A stretch of 64,000 nt of DNA from Parvibaculum sp. Lineage in GTDB: Bacteria > Pseudomonadota > Alphaproteobacteria > Parvibaculales > Parvibaculaceae. The translations under genes and the position numbers were made by a program. The number at the start of each line of letters is the position of its first letter. Position 1 is the stretch's first letter. Below are positions 16,904 through 25,934 of this stretch, in pieces. The stretch is taken from the NCBI GenBank assembly GCA_031291615.1, contig JARLIS010000024.1:62001-126000 (forward strand), read 5' to 3'. Below the pieces are notes generated by a model, which was not told the DNA's origin, made no database searches, and worked only from the letters and a program-made list of their open reading frames with translations.

Positions 16904-18118
16904 GTGATTACGCCAGTTTTGCCGACCTATGCGCGGGCCGACCTCGAATTCGAGAGGGGCGAAGGCCCCTATCTTTTCACCGCCAAGGGCGAGCGCTATC
17001 TCGACTTCGGCGCGGGCATCGCCGTGAACGCGCTCGGCCACGCCCATCCCGGCCTCATTGCCGCGCTCACCGAGCAGGCGCAGAAGGTCTGGCACGTCTC
17101 GAACATCTACAAGATTCCCGGCCAGGAAAAGCTCGCCCGCAAGCTCGTCGAGGCGACCTTCGCCGACACCGTCTTCTTCACCAATTCCGGCGCCGAGGCG
17201 CTTGAATGCGCGATCAAGATGGCGCGGCGCTATCACTTCGCCGGCGGCAATCCCGAGCGCAACGAACTCATCACCTTCGAAGGCGCCTTCCACGGCCGGA
17301 CGCTCGCGACGATCTCCGCAGGCGGCAACAAGAAGTATCTCGAAGGCTTCGGCCCCGACATGCCGGGCTTCGTCCATCTCCCCTTCGGCGACATGAAGGC
17401 ACTCGAAAAGGCGATCGGCGCGGCGACGGCGGGCATCCTCATCGAGCCCATCCAGGGCGAGGGCGGCATCCGCGTTCTGCCGAACGAGGATCTGCGCCGC
17501 ATCCGCGCCCTCTGCGACGAAGCGGGCATTCTCCGTGTCCTCGACGAAGTGCAGACGGGCTTCGGCCGCACCGGCAAACTCTTCGCCCATGAGCTTGCGG
17601 GCGTGACGCCCGACATCATGGCGGTGGCCAAGGCGCTGGGCGGCGGCTTTCCGGTCGGCGCCTGTCTTGCAACCGAAAACGCCGCGCGCGGCATGACGGT
17701 CGGCACGCATGGCTCGACCTATGGCGGCAATCCGCTCGCCATGGCGGTTGCGGGCGCTGCCGTCGAACTGATGGTGAAGGAGGAATTCCTCGCCCATGTG
17801 CGCGACATGGGGCGGAGCCTGCGCCAGAAGCTCGCCATGATCGCCGACCAGCATCCCGCCATCATCGAAGGCGTGCGCGGCGAGGCCCTGATGCTCGGCA
17901 TCAAGTGCCGCATTACCAATACCGATCTCGTGCAGGCGCTCAGGGACGAGCATCTGCTGACCGTCGGCGCGGGCGACAATGTCGTCCGCCTCCTGCCGCC
18001 GCTCATCATCGACGAGACGCATCTCGATGAAGCGGTCGGGAAAATCTCGCGCGCCTGCGTGGCGCTTGAGGCGAAACTTGCCAATGCGCCTGCAAAGGCC
18101 GCGGGAGGTGCCGCATGA
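16904..18118 (+). CDS. argD: Acetylornithine/succinyldiaminopimelate aminotransferase
   Basis: A PLP-dependent class III aminotransferase of 404 residues that converts N-acetylglutamate semialdehyde to N-acetylornithine in arginine synthesis. Seen: the [19 protein letters not shown]-phosphate segment, FEGAFHGRT, the [11 protein letters not shown] strand, and the Schiff-base Lys243 in [11 protein letters not shown]. Starts at GTG 16904, which is preceded by GAGAAGGA. Stop overlaps the argF start by four bases (ATGA). Neighbours argF and argE confirm the pathway. Confidence 0.95.
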   Translation: MITPVLPTYARADLEFERGEGPYLFTAKGERYLDFGAGIAVNALGHAHPGLIAALTEQAQKVWHVSNIYKIPGQEKLARKLVEATFADTVFFTNSGAEALECAIKMARRYHFAGGNPERNELITFEGAFHGRTLATISAGGNKKYLEGFGPDMPGFVHLPFGDMKALEKAIGAATAGILIEPIQGEGGIRVLPNEDLRRIRALCDEAGILRVLDEVQTGFGRTGKLFAHELAGVTPDIMAVAKALGGGFPVGACLATENAARGMTVGTHGSTYGGNPLAMAVAGAAVELMVKEEFLAHVRDMGRSLRQKLAMIADQHPAIIEGVRGEALMLGIKCRITNTDLVQALRDEHLLTVGAGDNVVRLLPPLIIDETHLDEAVGKISRACVALEAKLANAPAKAAGGAA

Positions 18119-19044
18119 CGCCCCGGCATTTCCTCGACCTCGATGAGGTCGGCACCGACGACATCCGCCTCATGCTCGACAATGCGAAGAAGCGCAAGGC
18201 CGCGCGCAACGGTCTCGCCCATGCGGTGCCTGACGCCGACCAGCCGCTCAAGGGCAAGCTCCTCGCCATGCTCTTCGAGAAGCCTTCGACGCGCACCCGC
18301 GTCTCTTTCGACGTCGCCATGCGTCAGCTCGGCGGCGAGACGCTGCTCTTGAACGGCAACGACACGCAGCTCGGCCGCGGCGAAACCATCGCCGACACGG
18401 CGCGCGTCCTGTCGCGCTTTGTCGATGCGATCATGATCCGCACCACCGATCATCGCCACCTGACGGAGCTTGCCGAATATGCAAGCGTCCCCGTCATCAA
18501 CGGCCTCACCGATCGCTCGCATCCCTGCCAGTTGATGGCCGACGTGATGACCTTTGAAGAACATAAGGGCCCGATCAAGGGCCGCCGCATCGCCTGGGTC
18601 GGCGACGGCCACAACATGGCGACTTCCTGGCTCCACGCAGCCGGACAGCTCGACTTCGAACTGCGCCTTGCCTGCCCGCCGGAGCTTGCGCCCGCGCAGG
18701 ACGCGGTCGACTGGGCGCGCCGCAAGGGCGCGAAAATCGTCGTCACCACCGACCCCTATGAGGCCGTCAAGGACGCCGACTGCGTCAATGCCGACACCTG
18801 GGTCTCGATGGGCATGCCCGAAGACACGGCCAAACATCGCCACAATTTGCTCGCACCCTATCAGGTGAATCAGCGGCTCATGGCCGCCGCCGCCAAGGAT
18901 GCGATCTTCATGCACTGCCTGCCTGCCCATCGCGGCGAGGAAATGACGGCCGATGTCATCGACGGCCCGCAATCCGTCGTCTGGGACGAGGCGGAGAACC
19001 GCCTGCACGCGCAGAAGGGCGTGCTCGCCTGGTGTTTCTCATGA
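18115..19044 (+). CDS. argF: Ornithine carbamoyltransferase
   Basis: 309 residues. Makes citrulline from ornithine and carbamoyl phosphate in the cytoplasm. The carbamoyl-phosphate motif STRTR is at residues 58-62, HPCQ near 140, and the ornithine-binding loop [10 protein letters not shown] near 265, all intact. Translation is coupled to argD. hslO begins only 10 bases after the stop, so argD, argF, hslO and the lipoprotein gene form one transcript. Confidence 0.96.
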   Translation: MTPRHFLDLDEVGTDDIRLMLDNAKKRKAARNGLAHAVPDADQPLKGKLLAMLFEKPSTRTRVSFDVAMRQLGGETLLLNGNDTQLGRGETIADTARVLSRFVDAIMIRTTDHRHLTELAEYASVPVINGLTDRSHPCQLMADVMTFEEHKGPIKGRRIAWVGDGHNMATSWLHAAGQLDFELRLACPPELAPAQDAVDWARRKGAKIVVTTDPYEAVKDADCVNADTWVSMGMPEDTAKHRHNLLAPYQVNQRLMAAAAKDAIFMHCLPAHRGEEMTADVIDGPQSVVWDEAENRLHAQKGVLAWCFS

Positions 19045-19054
19045 GCAGGTCTCG

Positions 19055-20071
19055 ATGAGCGAAGCGGGGCAGGCGTCTCCCGGTCGGGGTTCCGGCGTCT
19101 CGCTTGACGCATCGAGCGCCGACGATCTCGTGCTGCCGTTCCAGATCGAGGATCTCGGCATTCGCGGCCGCGTCGTGCGCATGGGGCCGCTCGTCGATCG
19201 CGTGCTGACGCGCCACAACTATCCCGAGCCCGTCTCGCGCATGCTCGGCGAGGCGCTGGCGCTGACGGCGATGATCGGCTCGGCATTGAAGTTCAAGGGC
19301 CGCTTCACCTTGCAGACCCAGAGCAAGGGCCCGGTGCATCTCCTCGTCGCCGATTTCGAAACGACGGATGAGAGCGACACCGGCCGCGTGCGCGGCTATG
19401 CGCAGATGGACGAAGCGCGTCTCGCCGAAAGCCTCGCCGCCGGGCGCACATCGACGGCCGATCTGCTGGGCGACGGGTTCCTCGCCATGACCATCGACCA
19501 GGGCGTCGACATGGAGCGCTATCAGGGCATCGTGGCGCTCGGCGCGGGCGGGCTCTCCGCCGCCGCGCATGAATATTTTGCGAGCTCCGAACAGGTGGCG
19601 ACGCGCATCCACCTCGCCGCCGGTCCGCTTTTTCAGCGCGATCCCGGCGGCCAGGCCGGCACCACCTGGCGCGCCGGCGCCATCATGATCCAGCACATCG
19701 CCCGCGACGGCGGCCTTACCGGCCATCGTGAATCGGAAGATGCGCGGCCGCCTTCCGACGAGGAAGAAAACTGGAACCGCGCCTCGATCTTGCTCGGCAC
19801 GGTCGAGGATTACGAACTTCTCGATCCCGCGCTGGCGCCCGCGCGGCTTCTCTATCGCCTGTTTCACGAAGACGGCGTGCGCGCCTACGAGCCCTCCGAC
19901 GTCGCCTTCGGCTGCCGCTGCTCGCGCGAGCATATGGAATCGGTGCTGCGCTCCTTCGGCGTCGAGGAAATCGACGAGATGGTGAAAGACGGCGTTATCG
20001 AAGTGACATGCGAATTTTGCAGCGAAGTCTATCTCTTCGCGCCCGACGAATTGAAGGAGGGACTCCAATGA
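19055..20071 (+). CDS. hslO: Redox-regulated chaperone Hsp33
   Basis: A 338-residue cytoplasmic holdase that is switched on by oxidation. The C-terminal zinc/redox centre is intact: a CxC pair (GCRCSREHMESVL) followed by CxxC (TCEFCSEVY) about 30 residues later. The ATG at 19055 begins 10 bases after argF; the product then has the usual length. Its stop overlaps the next start (ATGA). argF-hslO linkage is common in alphaproteobacteria. Confidence 0.95.
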   Translation: MSEAGQASPGRGSGVSLDASSADDLVLPFQIEDLGIRGRVVRMGPLVDRVLTRHNYPEPVSRMLGEALALTAMIGSALKFKGRFTLQTQSKGPVHLLVADFETTDESDTGRVRGYAQMDEARLAESLAAGRTSTADLLGDGFLAMTIDQGVDMERYQGIVALGAGGLSAAAHEYFASSEQVATRIHLAAGPLFQRDPGGQAGTTWRAGAIMIQHIARDGGLTGHRESEDARPPSDEEENWNRASILLGTVEDYELLDPALAPARLLYRLFHEDGVRAYEPSDVAFGCRCSREHMESVLRSFGVEEIDEMVKDGVIEVTCEFCSEVYLFAPDELKEGLQ

Positions 20072-20679
20072 GCCTTGTTCAGCGGAAGATCGCGGCGGCC
20101 ACGCTTCTGGCCGCGCTTGCCTTTCTGCCGGCCGCCTGCGCCAACGAACCTGCGCCGCCGCCCGCGCCCTCGATCGGCTTCCTCGGCAAGCCGATCAAAC
20201 TCAATGTTGCCTCGATCGCCGTCGATGACCGTTACAACCCGCCCGGCCGCGCGCCGAATGTCGAGCAGCTTCATCCGCTGACGCCGTCGGGAATCGCCCA
20301 GCGCTGGGCGGATACGCGTCTTGTCGCCGTCGGCATGCGCGGGATCGCCACGCTCACCATCACCGATGGCAGCGTCGTCGAAGAGAAGCTTCCCAAGAAG
20401 GGCGGCGTCGAAGGCTTCTTCGGCGACCAGCAGGATACGAAACTGACGGCGCGGCTGAGCGCCAGCCTGACGGTCTCCGTTCCCGGCGGGCCCACGGGCG
20501 GGTCTGCGAGCTATACGGCGCGGGTCGACGCGTCGGGTTACCAGACGACCCTTGAAAGCGCCGATCTCAATGCGCGCGACAAGGCCTATTTCGACCTCCT
20601 GCAAACGGTCGCCCGGAAATTCGACGCCGATCTGAGCGCCGAAATCTCCCGCGTCATGCCCGCCGTGATTGCGCCCTGA
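20068..20679 (+). CDS. Putative lipoprotein of unknown function
   Basis: 203 residues. An N-terminal signal (residues 1-24) ends in a lipobox-like LPAAC, so Cys24 is the likely acylated residue; a Pro-rich stretch (EPAPPPAPS) follows. The mature part has an alternating strand pattern with a GGPTGGS loop and a C-terminal helix. I do not recognise a functional family. It overlaps hslO by four bases, with GGAGGGA before the ATG, so it is expressed with the arg-hslO operon. Confidence 0.75.
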   Translation: MSLVQRKIAAATLLAALAFLPAACANEPAPPPAPSIGFLGKPIKLNVASIAVDDRYNPPGRAPNVEQLHPLTPSGIAQRWADTRLVAVGMRGIATLTITDGSVVEEKLPKKGGVEGFFGDQQDTKLTARLSASLTVSVPGGPTGGSASYTARVDASGYQTTLESADLNARDKAYFDLLQTVARKFDADLSAEISRVMPAVIAP

Positions 20680-20799
20680 GGAGCATTACGTGAAAATCCC
20701 TAGTCGTTGCGGTCGTTTTGGGACGCGCGCGGTAGGGAGCGGTTAAACATCATCGGCGATCCTGTGCGCAAGATAAGCCTCTTGCCCGCAGGTTTGGCC

Positions 20800-21261
20800 A
20801 TGGTCTACCAGATCGCCTATTTCAGCTCCGCGTCTCCGGGTTTGTCGGATGAGGACGTTGCGAAAATCATGCGCGATGCCCGCAGCAAGAATGCGTTGCT
20901 CAATGTTACGGGCATGCTGCTTCTAATCGACGAGGTCTTCTTTCAGGTTCTGGAAGGCGAAAGGGAGACGGTCGAGAATCTGGTGAAGCGCATCGAACGC
21001 AATCCGCTCCATTCCGGCATGATCCGCGTCATGAAGCAGGAAAGGGACGAGCGGCTCTTTCCCGGCTGGTCCATGGGCTTCGAAATGGTCGCGCGCGGCA
21101 GGTCGCGCGCCGCGGTCGAAATGCCCTTCGACATCGCCGACCTTGCCGCCAATCCTGTCCTTGCAACCCTGGCCGCGAAAGCGCCGGAACTCATCTCCTT
21201 CATGCGCTCGCTCTATCACTCGCGTCACATGGTCGGCGCGCCGGTCATGCCCGCCGCCTGA
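20800..21261 (+). CDS. BLUF-domain blue-light photoreceptor
   Basis: A 153-residue protein made of one FAD-binding BLUF domain (residues 1-95) and a short helical tail, like PixD or BlrB. The photoactive residues are all present at canonical spacing: Tyr7, Asn31, Gln49 (FFQVLEG), Trp90 and Met92 (FPGWSMGF). No output domain is fused, so signaling must go through a partner. The ATG at 20800 puts Tyr at position 7 as in other short BLUF proteins. The last 37 bases overlap, tail to tail, the convergent formyltransferase-like gene. Confidence 0.92.
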   Translation: MVYQIAYFSSASPGLSDEDVAKIMRDARSKNALLNVTGMLLLIDEVFFQVLEGERETVENLVKRIERNPLHSGMIRVMKQERDERLFPGWSMGFEMVARGRSRAAVEMPFDIADLAANPVLATLAAKAPELISFMRSLYHSRHMVGAPVMPAA

Positions 21262-21890
21262 GCGGGAACGGGCCGCGAGAAACCGTCGCCGGAACCGAAG
21301 GCCCTGAGGCGGCGTTGAACCTCTTCCTCCGGCATATCGTTCGATAGCTCGCACATGGCCGCGAAATCGCGTCGCGTCGTCGCCCTGCCGCTCCACGCCT
21401 CGGCGAGCGTCGGAAGCGGACGGGGATCGGTCGCAAGCGCCGGGGCGAGCCGGGAAAAAAGACCGAGCAGCGCGCCATAGACAATCTCTCCAAGCCCCTC
21501 TGCATCGCTGCCTTCAGGTACCGCAAAGCGCTCCACGCCGACGATCGCGCCTGAATCCACGCGCTCGGACATCACATGCGCCGTCACGCCGAATGTTTTG
21601 GCGCCGTCATACACGGCAAAACAGTGCGGATGCCAGCCGCGATATTCCGGCGGGCCCGGATGGAAGTTATAGGCGCCGTGGCCGATGCCCTTGAGACTGT
21701 GCGCCGGTACGACGAGCGGCGTGGCAAAGCCTATGAGACGCGCCCGCGCCAGAGCGCCCGGAAGCAGGGAGGAAAGCGCCTCCTGCGTGTCCACGCCCAC
21801 AATGTCGAGGCCCGGATTGAGCCGCGTGAGCATCTCGGCGAGAAAGGGCCGTTCCAGTTCGCCGGCAAGAAGCAGCAACGTGTCGAACAT
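21225..21890 (-). CDS. Formyltransferase-like protein
   Basis: 221 residues with the N-terminal fold of the formyl-transferase family (GART/Fmt/sugar formyltransferases). The central NFHPGPPEYRGWHP segment corresponds to the conserved N-x-H-P-S/G-LLP-Y-x-G motif, and a conserved Asp follows in the SERVDSGAIV strand, as in the H-x-D active site. There is no Fmt C-terminal tRNA-binding domain, so a role in initiator tRNA formylation is unlikely. Start at 21890 is set by GGGGGAGATC before ATG. argE lies 71 bases upstream in the same direction. Confidence 0.75.
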   Translation of the reverse strand: MFDTLLLLAGELERPFLAEMLTRLNPGLDIVGVDTQEALSSLLPGALARARLIGFATPLVVPAHSLKGIGHGAYNFHPGPPEYRGWHPHCFAVYDGAKTFGVTAHVMSERVDSGAIVGVERFAVPEGSDAEGLGEIVYGALLGLFSRLAPALATDPRPLPTLAEAWSGRATTRRDFAAMCELSNDMPEEEVQRRLRAFGSGDGFSRPVPAQAAGMTGAPTM

Positions 21891-21961
21891 GATCTCCCCC
21901 GGTCGTGTCGTTACGTGGAGACAACGGCGACGGGCCTGAGGTCCGTCGCTTATGGCCCTCG

Positions 21962-23140
21962 TCAGTCTGTCGCGCGGCGCCCCACATGTTCGGCGAGGCG
22001 CTGCATGAAGCGCTCGCATTCGGCGATCTGGGAGAGTTCGATGAATTCGTCCGGCTTGTGCGCCTGGTCGATCGAACCCGGCCCGCAAACGACGGTCGGA
22101 ATATCGGCAAGCTGAAAGAGACCGGCCTCCGTATTGTAGGAAACGGCCTCCGCCGAATTGCAGCGCGCGAGTTTCATCACCAGCGTCTCGCCCGGATCGC
22201 CCTCGGTCGCCGCAAGGCCCGGCGACTGCGCCCGCACCACCGTTTCGATGTTCGCTCCGGCGTGAACGGCGCGCATGCGCCGCAGCACCTTTTCGGCCGC
22301 GAAGGCGTTGAAGCGCGTGATGATCTCCTCAGGGTCCGCATCCGGCAGCGGGCGATACTCCCACAGGAACGAGCAGCTCTTCGGAATGATGTTGAGCGCC
22401 GTGCCGCCCTTGATGATGCCGACATTGATCGTCGTGTAAGGCGGCTGGAAGCGGCCGGACGCATCGCCCCGCTTCCGCATCTCCTCGGCAAGCTCCATCA
22501 GATGGGAAATGAGCTCGCTTGCATGTTGAATGGCGCTGACGCCCTGATGCGTCTGGCTTGAATGGAACTCAAGCCCGGTCACGGTCGTGTTGTAGGACTG
22601 GATGCCCTTATGAGCATTGACGACCTTCATGTCGGACGGCTCGCCGACGATGACCACTTGCGGCTTCGGCATTGTGCGCAGAACCGCGTCGATCATCGGC
22701 CGCACGCCCAGGCAACCCACTTCCTCGTCATAGGAAAGCGCGAAATGGATCGGAACCTCCGGCCCGCGCGCAAGAAAGTCGGGCACGGCGGCAAGCGCCG
22801 CGCCGACGAAACTCTTCATGTCGCTCGTGCCGCGTCCGAAGAGCTTGCCGTCCCGCTCGACCACCTTGAAGGGATCGCTCGACCAGTCCTGCCCGTCGAC
22901 GGGCACGACATCCGTATGTCCCGAAAGCACGATGCCGCCAGCCTTGTCGGCGGGGCCGACGGTCGCAAAGAGGTTCGCCTTGGTGTCGTCCTCATTGGCG
23001 ATGAGACGCGAGGCGATGCCATGGCCCGACAGATAATCCTCGACGAAGGCGATGAGCTCGAGATTGGAATTTCGGCTCGTCGTGTCGAACGAAATGAGCT
23101 TCTCGATCATCTCGCGCGTTGTATAGCGTTTGCCGGCCAT
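21962..23140 (-). CDS. argE: Acetylornithine deacetylase (M20 family)
   Basis: A 392-residue zinc peptidase-like enzyme that removes acetate from N-acetylornithine. Metal and catalytic motifs are seen: SGHTDVVPVDG (His ligand and Asp), GRGTSDMKS (bridging Asp), and DEEVGCLG (catalytic and ligand Glu). The ATG at 23140 follows GAGGAG; the upstream extension in the same frame lacks support. With argD and argF nearby it gives the linear arginine route. Related M20 enzymes such as DapE are less likely because the length and the sequence (ARGPEVPIHFALSYDEE) are of the ArgE type. Confidence 0.9.
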   Translation of the reverse strand: MAGKRYTTREMIEKLISFDTTSRNSNLELIAFVEDYLSGHGIASRLIANEDDTKANLFATVGPADKAGGIVLSGHTDVVPVDGQDWSSDPFKVVERDGKLFGRGTSDMKSFVGAALAAVPDFLARGPEVPIHFALSYDEEVGCLGVRPMIDAVLRTMPKPQVVIVGEPSDMKVVNAHKGIQSYNTTVTGLEFHSSQTHQGVSAIQHASELISHLMELAEEMRKRGDASGRFQPPYTTINVGIIKGGTALNIIPKSCSFLWEYRPLPDADPEEIITRFNAFAAEKVLRRMRAVHAGANIETVVRAQSPGLAATEGDPGETLVMKLARCNSAEAVSYNTEAGLFQLADIPTVVCGPGSIDQAHKPDEFIELSQIAECERFMQRLAEHVGRRATD

Positions 23141-23217
23141 TGATGGCTCCTCGGGCTGCGGGGCGCGAGGATACCAGCCGGCATCCCGGCGCGCCACTCG
23201 CGCGCCGGGACCGGATT

Positions 23218-25209
23218 TCACCAGTGCAACCCGCGTGTCAGTGCCGCAAGCGCCACAGCCTCGTTGGACGGCTGGCTCTCGCCCGCAATCGCCTTTTCGC
23301 CCTTTGCCGCTGCCGAATCCGGGAAGAGGCGGAAGGTGGTGTTGAAGAGGATATTGGTGATGTTCGGCGCCAGCGCCCAGAGCGCCTCGCCGAAAGTGCC
23401 GAGGCGGGTCGCGATCCGCTTCGGCCTTTCGATGATGCCCTCGCAGATCATGTTGGCGGCGTCGTCCGGCGAAAGCGTCGGCACATTGTCGTACATCTTT
23501 GTCGGCGCGATCATCGGCGTCTTCACGAGCGGCATGTAGATATTGGTGAAGACGATATTGTTGTGGTGGAATTCCGGCTGGGCGCAGCGGGCAAATGCGC
23601 CGAGCGCGGCCTTCGACGCCACATAGGCCGAGAAGCGCGGCTGGTTCACCTGCACGCCGATGGACAGTATGTTGATGATCTGGCCGCGATTGCGTTCGAC
23701 CATCGCCGGCAGGAACCCCATGATGAGCCTGAGCGAGCCGAAATAATTGAGCTGCATCGTCCGCTCGAAATCGTGGAAACGGTCATAGGAGAGATGCACC
23801 GAGCGGCGGATCGAACGGCCCGCATTGTTGACGAGAACGTCGACGCCGCCGTGATCCTTCATCACCTGCTTGATGAGCTTGTCGCAGGACGCCATGTCGG
23901 CGACGTCGGCGCTATAGACATGCGCCTCGCCGCCCGCCGCCTCGATCTCGGCCTTGGTCGCGGCGAGCTTCTCGGGATCGCGCGCGACGATGAGGACGCG
24001 CCCGCCTGCCGCCGCCACCTTGAGCGCGGTTGCGTGTCCGATGCCCGACGAAGCGCCGGTGATGAGAACCGTCTTGCCCCTGACCGCGCCCGAAAGCGAA
24101 TGATCCTTGAAGAGGTCGGGATCGAGATTGCGCTCCCAGTAATCCCACAAATGCCCCGCATAGGATTCGAGCGGCGGGCATTCGATGCCTGAGCCCTTGA
24201 GCGCCTTTTCCGCGTCGCGGCGGTCGAAGCGTGTCGGATAGTTGAAGAATTTGAGCGTCGAGCGCGGAATGCCGAAATCGCCGAGCACGCTTTCGACAAT
24301 GGCGCGCACCGGCGGCAGACGCATCAGGCTGTCGCGCAGCCCCTTCGGGATGAAGGCGAACATGCGCGCATCGATACGCACGGTGAACTCGGGCGCGCTT
24401 GCCGCGCGGGCAAAAATATTGAGCACCTGCCCGACGCGCAGATGTTCCGGATTCGTCAGATGGAACGTATGCCCGTCGAGCTTCGGCTTGTGCGCGATAT
24501 GGTCGAGCGCGCGGGTGACGAAATCGACCGGCACGATATTGATGAAGCCGCCTTCGATGCCCACAAGCGGCATCCATTGCGGCAGCGCACGCCGGATTTT
24601 CTTGAGCATGCGGAAGAAGACGTAAGGCCCGTCGATCTTGTCGATCTCGCCCGTCTTTGAATGGCCGACAACGACGCCCGGCCGGTAGATGCGCCAGGGC
24701 ATCTTCGCTTCCTCGCGCACCACGGCTTCGGACGCATGCTTGGTCGAGAAATAGGGATGCTTGCCGTTCTCCCATTGGTCGAACATGTCCTCGCGCCACC
24801 AGCCGGGGAAGAGCCCCGCCGCCGCGATGGAACTCACATGGTGGAAGCATTTGGCGCCGACCGCCTCGCCGAATTCGAGCGCGTGCCGCGTGCCCTCGAC
24901 ATTGGCCGAAAGCTGCGCCGCCTCGTCTTCATTGGTGATGTCGTAAATCGCCGCGAGGTGGAAGACGTGGTCGATCTTGCCCTTGAGCTTGGCCGCGTCG
25001 GCGGGCGAGACGCCCATGCGCTTCTTTTCGATGTCGCCGGAAAGCGCGACCACGCGGCCGGCGTCCTTCCCCCAGCGCTCGGCAAGCGCCTTGAATTTCT
25101 CCTTCGATCCCGGCCGCACCAGCACATAGATCGTGCCCTTGCGCTTCACCAGCTCATCGATCAGATGGCGCCCGAGAAAGCCCGTTCCGCCCGTCACCAG
25201 ATAGTTCAT
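23218..25209 (-). CDS. Fatty acyl-CoA/ACP reductase, two-domain (Marinobacter Maqu_2507 type)
   Basis: 663 residues: an extended SDR (TGGTGFLG at 7-14, then YFSTKHASE) fused to a classical SDR (TGASSGIG near 388, NNAGRSIRRS, YVASK). Size, domain order and many local blocks (HHVSSIAAAGLF, LPQW, NIVPVDFV, WDYWERNLDPDLFKD, MPLVKTPMIAPTK) match, from memory, the Marinobacter fatty acyl reductase that makes fatty alcohols from acyl-CoA with NADPH in a four-electron reaction. It would serve wax ester synthesis or long-chain alcohol interconversion. GGGAGG precedes the ATG. No wax synthase gene is in the window. Confidence 0.88.
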   Translation of the reverse strand: MNYLVTGGTGFLGRHLIDELVKRKGTIYVLVRPGSKEKFKALAERWGKDAGRVVALSGDIEKKRMGVSPADAAKLKGKIDHVFHLAAIYDITNEDEAAQLSANVEGTRHALEFGEAVGAKCFHHVSSIAAAGLFPGWWREDMFDQWENGKHPYFSTKHASEAVVREEAKMPWRIYRPGVVVGHSKTGEIDKIDGPYVFFRMLKKIRRALPQWMPLVGIEGGFINIVPVDFVTRALDHIAHKPKLDGHTFHLTNPEHLRVGQVLNIFARAASAPEFTVRIDARMFAFIPKGLRDSLMRLPPVRAIVESVLGDFGIPRSTLKFFNYPTRFDRRDAEKALKGSGIECPPLESYAGHLWDYWERNLDPDLFKDHSLSGAVRGKTVLITGASSGIGHATALKVAAAGGRVLIVARDPEKLAATKAEIEAAGGEAHVYSADVADMASCDKLIKQVMKDHGGVDVLVNNAGRSIRRSVHLSYDRFHDFERTMQLNYFGSLRLIMGFLPAMVERNRGQIINILSIGVQVNQPRFSAYVASKAALGAFARCAQPEFHHNNIVFTNIYMPLVKTPMIAPTKMYDNVPTLSPDDAANMICEGIIERPKRIATRLGTFGEALWALAPNITNILFNTTFRLFPDSAAAKGEKAIAGESQPSNEAVALAALTRGLHW

Positions 25210-25346
25210 GATACCTCCCCCTGCGGGCGGCCTTCGGGCCTGCCTCGCCGCTCCTCCTCGCGGAACTCGACGCGAAGCTCCGCCTCCCGCCTATATGCTA
25301 AGCGAGATCGGGGAAGGGATGCCAGAAGGGGAAGGGCCGCCGGACG

Positions 25347-25739
25347 CTAGTTCGGCAGCCGGGCCGCATGGGGGCAATCGAGCGAGAAGGCCGGAATATC
25401 GACGAGGAAGGTCTCGCCCCGTTCCGTCTCCATCTGATAGGTGCCGAACATGATGCCGAAGGGCGTCGCCAGCGGCGTGCCGCTGGTATATTCGAAGCAC
25501 TCGCCTGGCTTCAGCACGGGCTGTTCGCCGACGACGCCGGGCCCGCGCACCTCATGCAGATGGCCGGTGGCGTCCGTGATCTTCCAGTGGCGCGACCGCA
25601 ATTGCACGGTCCGCTCGCCGCGATTTTCGATGACGATGTGGTAGGCCCAGACATAGTAATCCTGCTCGGGTTCCGACTGGTCCTCGAGATAGGTGGGTTC
25701 CACCTGGATACGTATGGAATGGCTCATGGCGCTGTACAT
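25347..25739 (-). CDS. apaG: ApaG domain protein
   Basis: A 130-residue FnIII-like beta-sandwich protein. Family blocks seen are YVWAYHIVIENRG, VQLRSRHWKITDATG and the GPGVVGEQPVLKPGE followed by TSGTPLATPFGIMFGTYQM. It is linked to divalent cation (Co/Mg) resistance phenotypes in enterobacteria, but its molecular role is unclear. Start at ATG 25739 after AAGGAC; ATG 25727 is an alternative. About 195 bases with no recognised element separate it from metZ. Confidence 0.93.
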   Translation of the reverse strand: MYSAMSHSIRIQVEPTYLEDQSEPEQDYYVWAYHIVIENRGERTVQLRSRHWKITDATGHLHEVRGPGVVGEQPVLKPGECFEYTSGTPLATPFGIMFGTYQMETERGETFLVDIPAFSLDCPHAARLPN

Positions 25740-25934
25740 CGGCTGTCCTTGCCCGAAGCGTCGTTGTTGCCGCCGCCGAGAAGACCCGTCCTGGGTACGC
25801 TTCGGTGGCGCGAGTTTAAACTGCGAACGCCGAGACGTGCCTTACAAATTGGCCCCTCGATTGCCTCACATTATCGAGAATGCGCTAACCGTCTGTTAAT
25901 GCCGTGTGTTCGGCCCTTGCAATCGACCGGACGA

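Noticed and set aside
16712..18022. 436-residue minus-strand frame
   Set aside because: Antisense of argD; no recognisable domain.
21920..21950. GCGACGG/CCGTCGC hairpin after argE
   Set aside because: Seven-bp stem without a T run, in a short gap; too weak to call a terminator.
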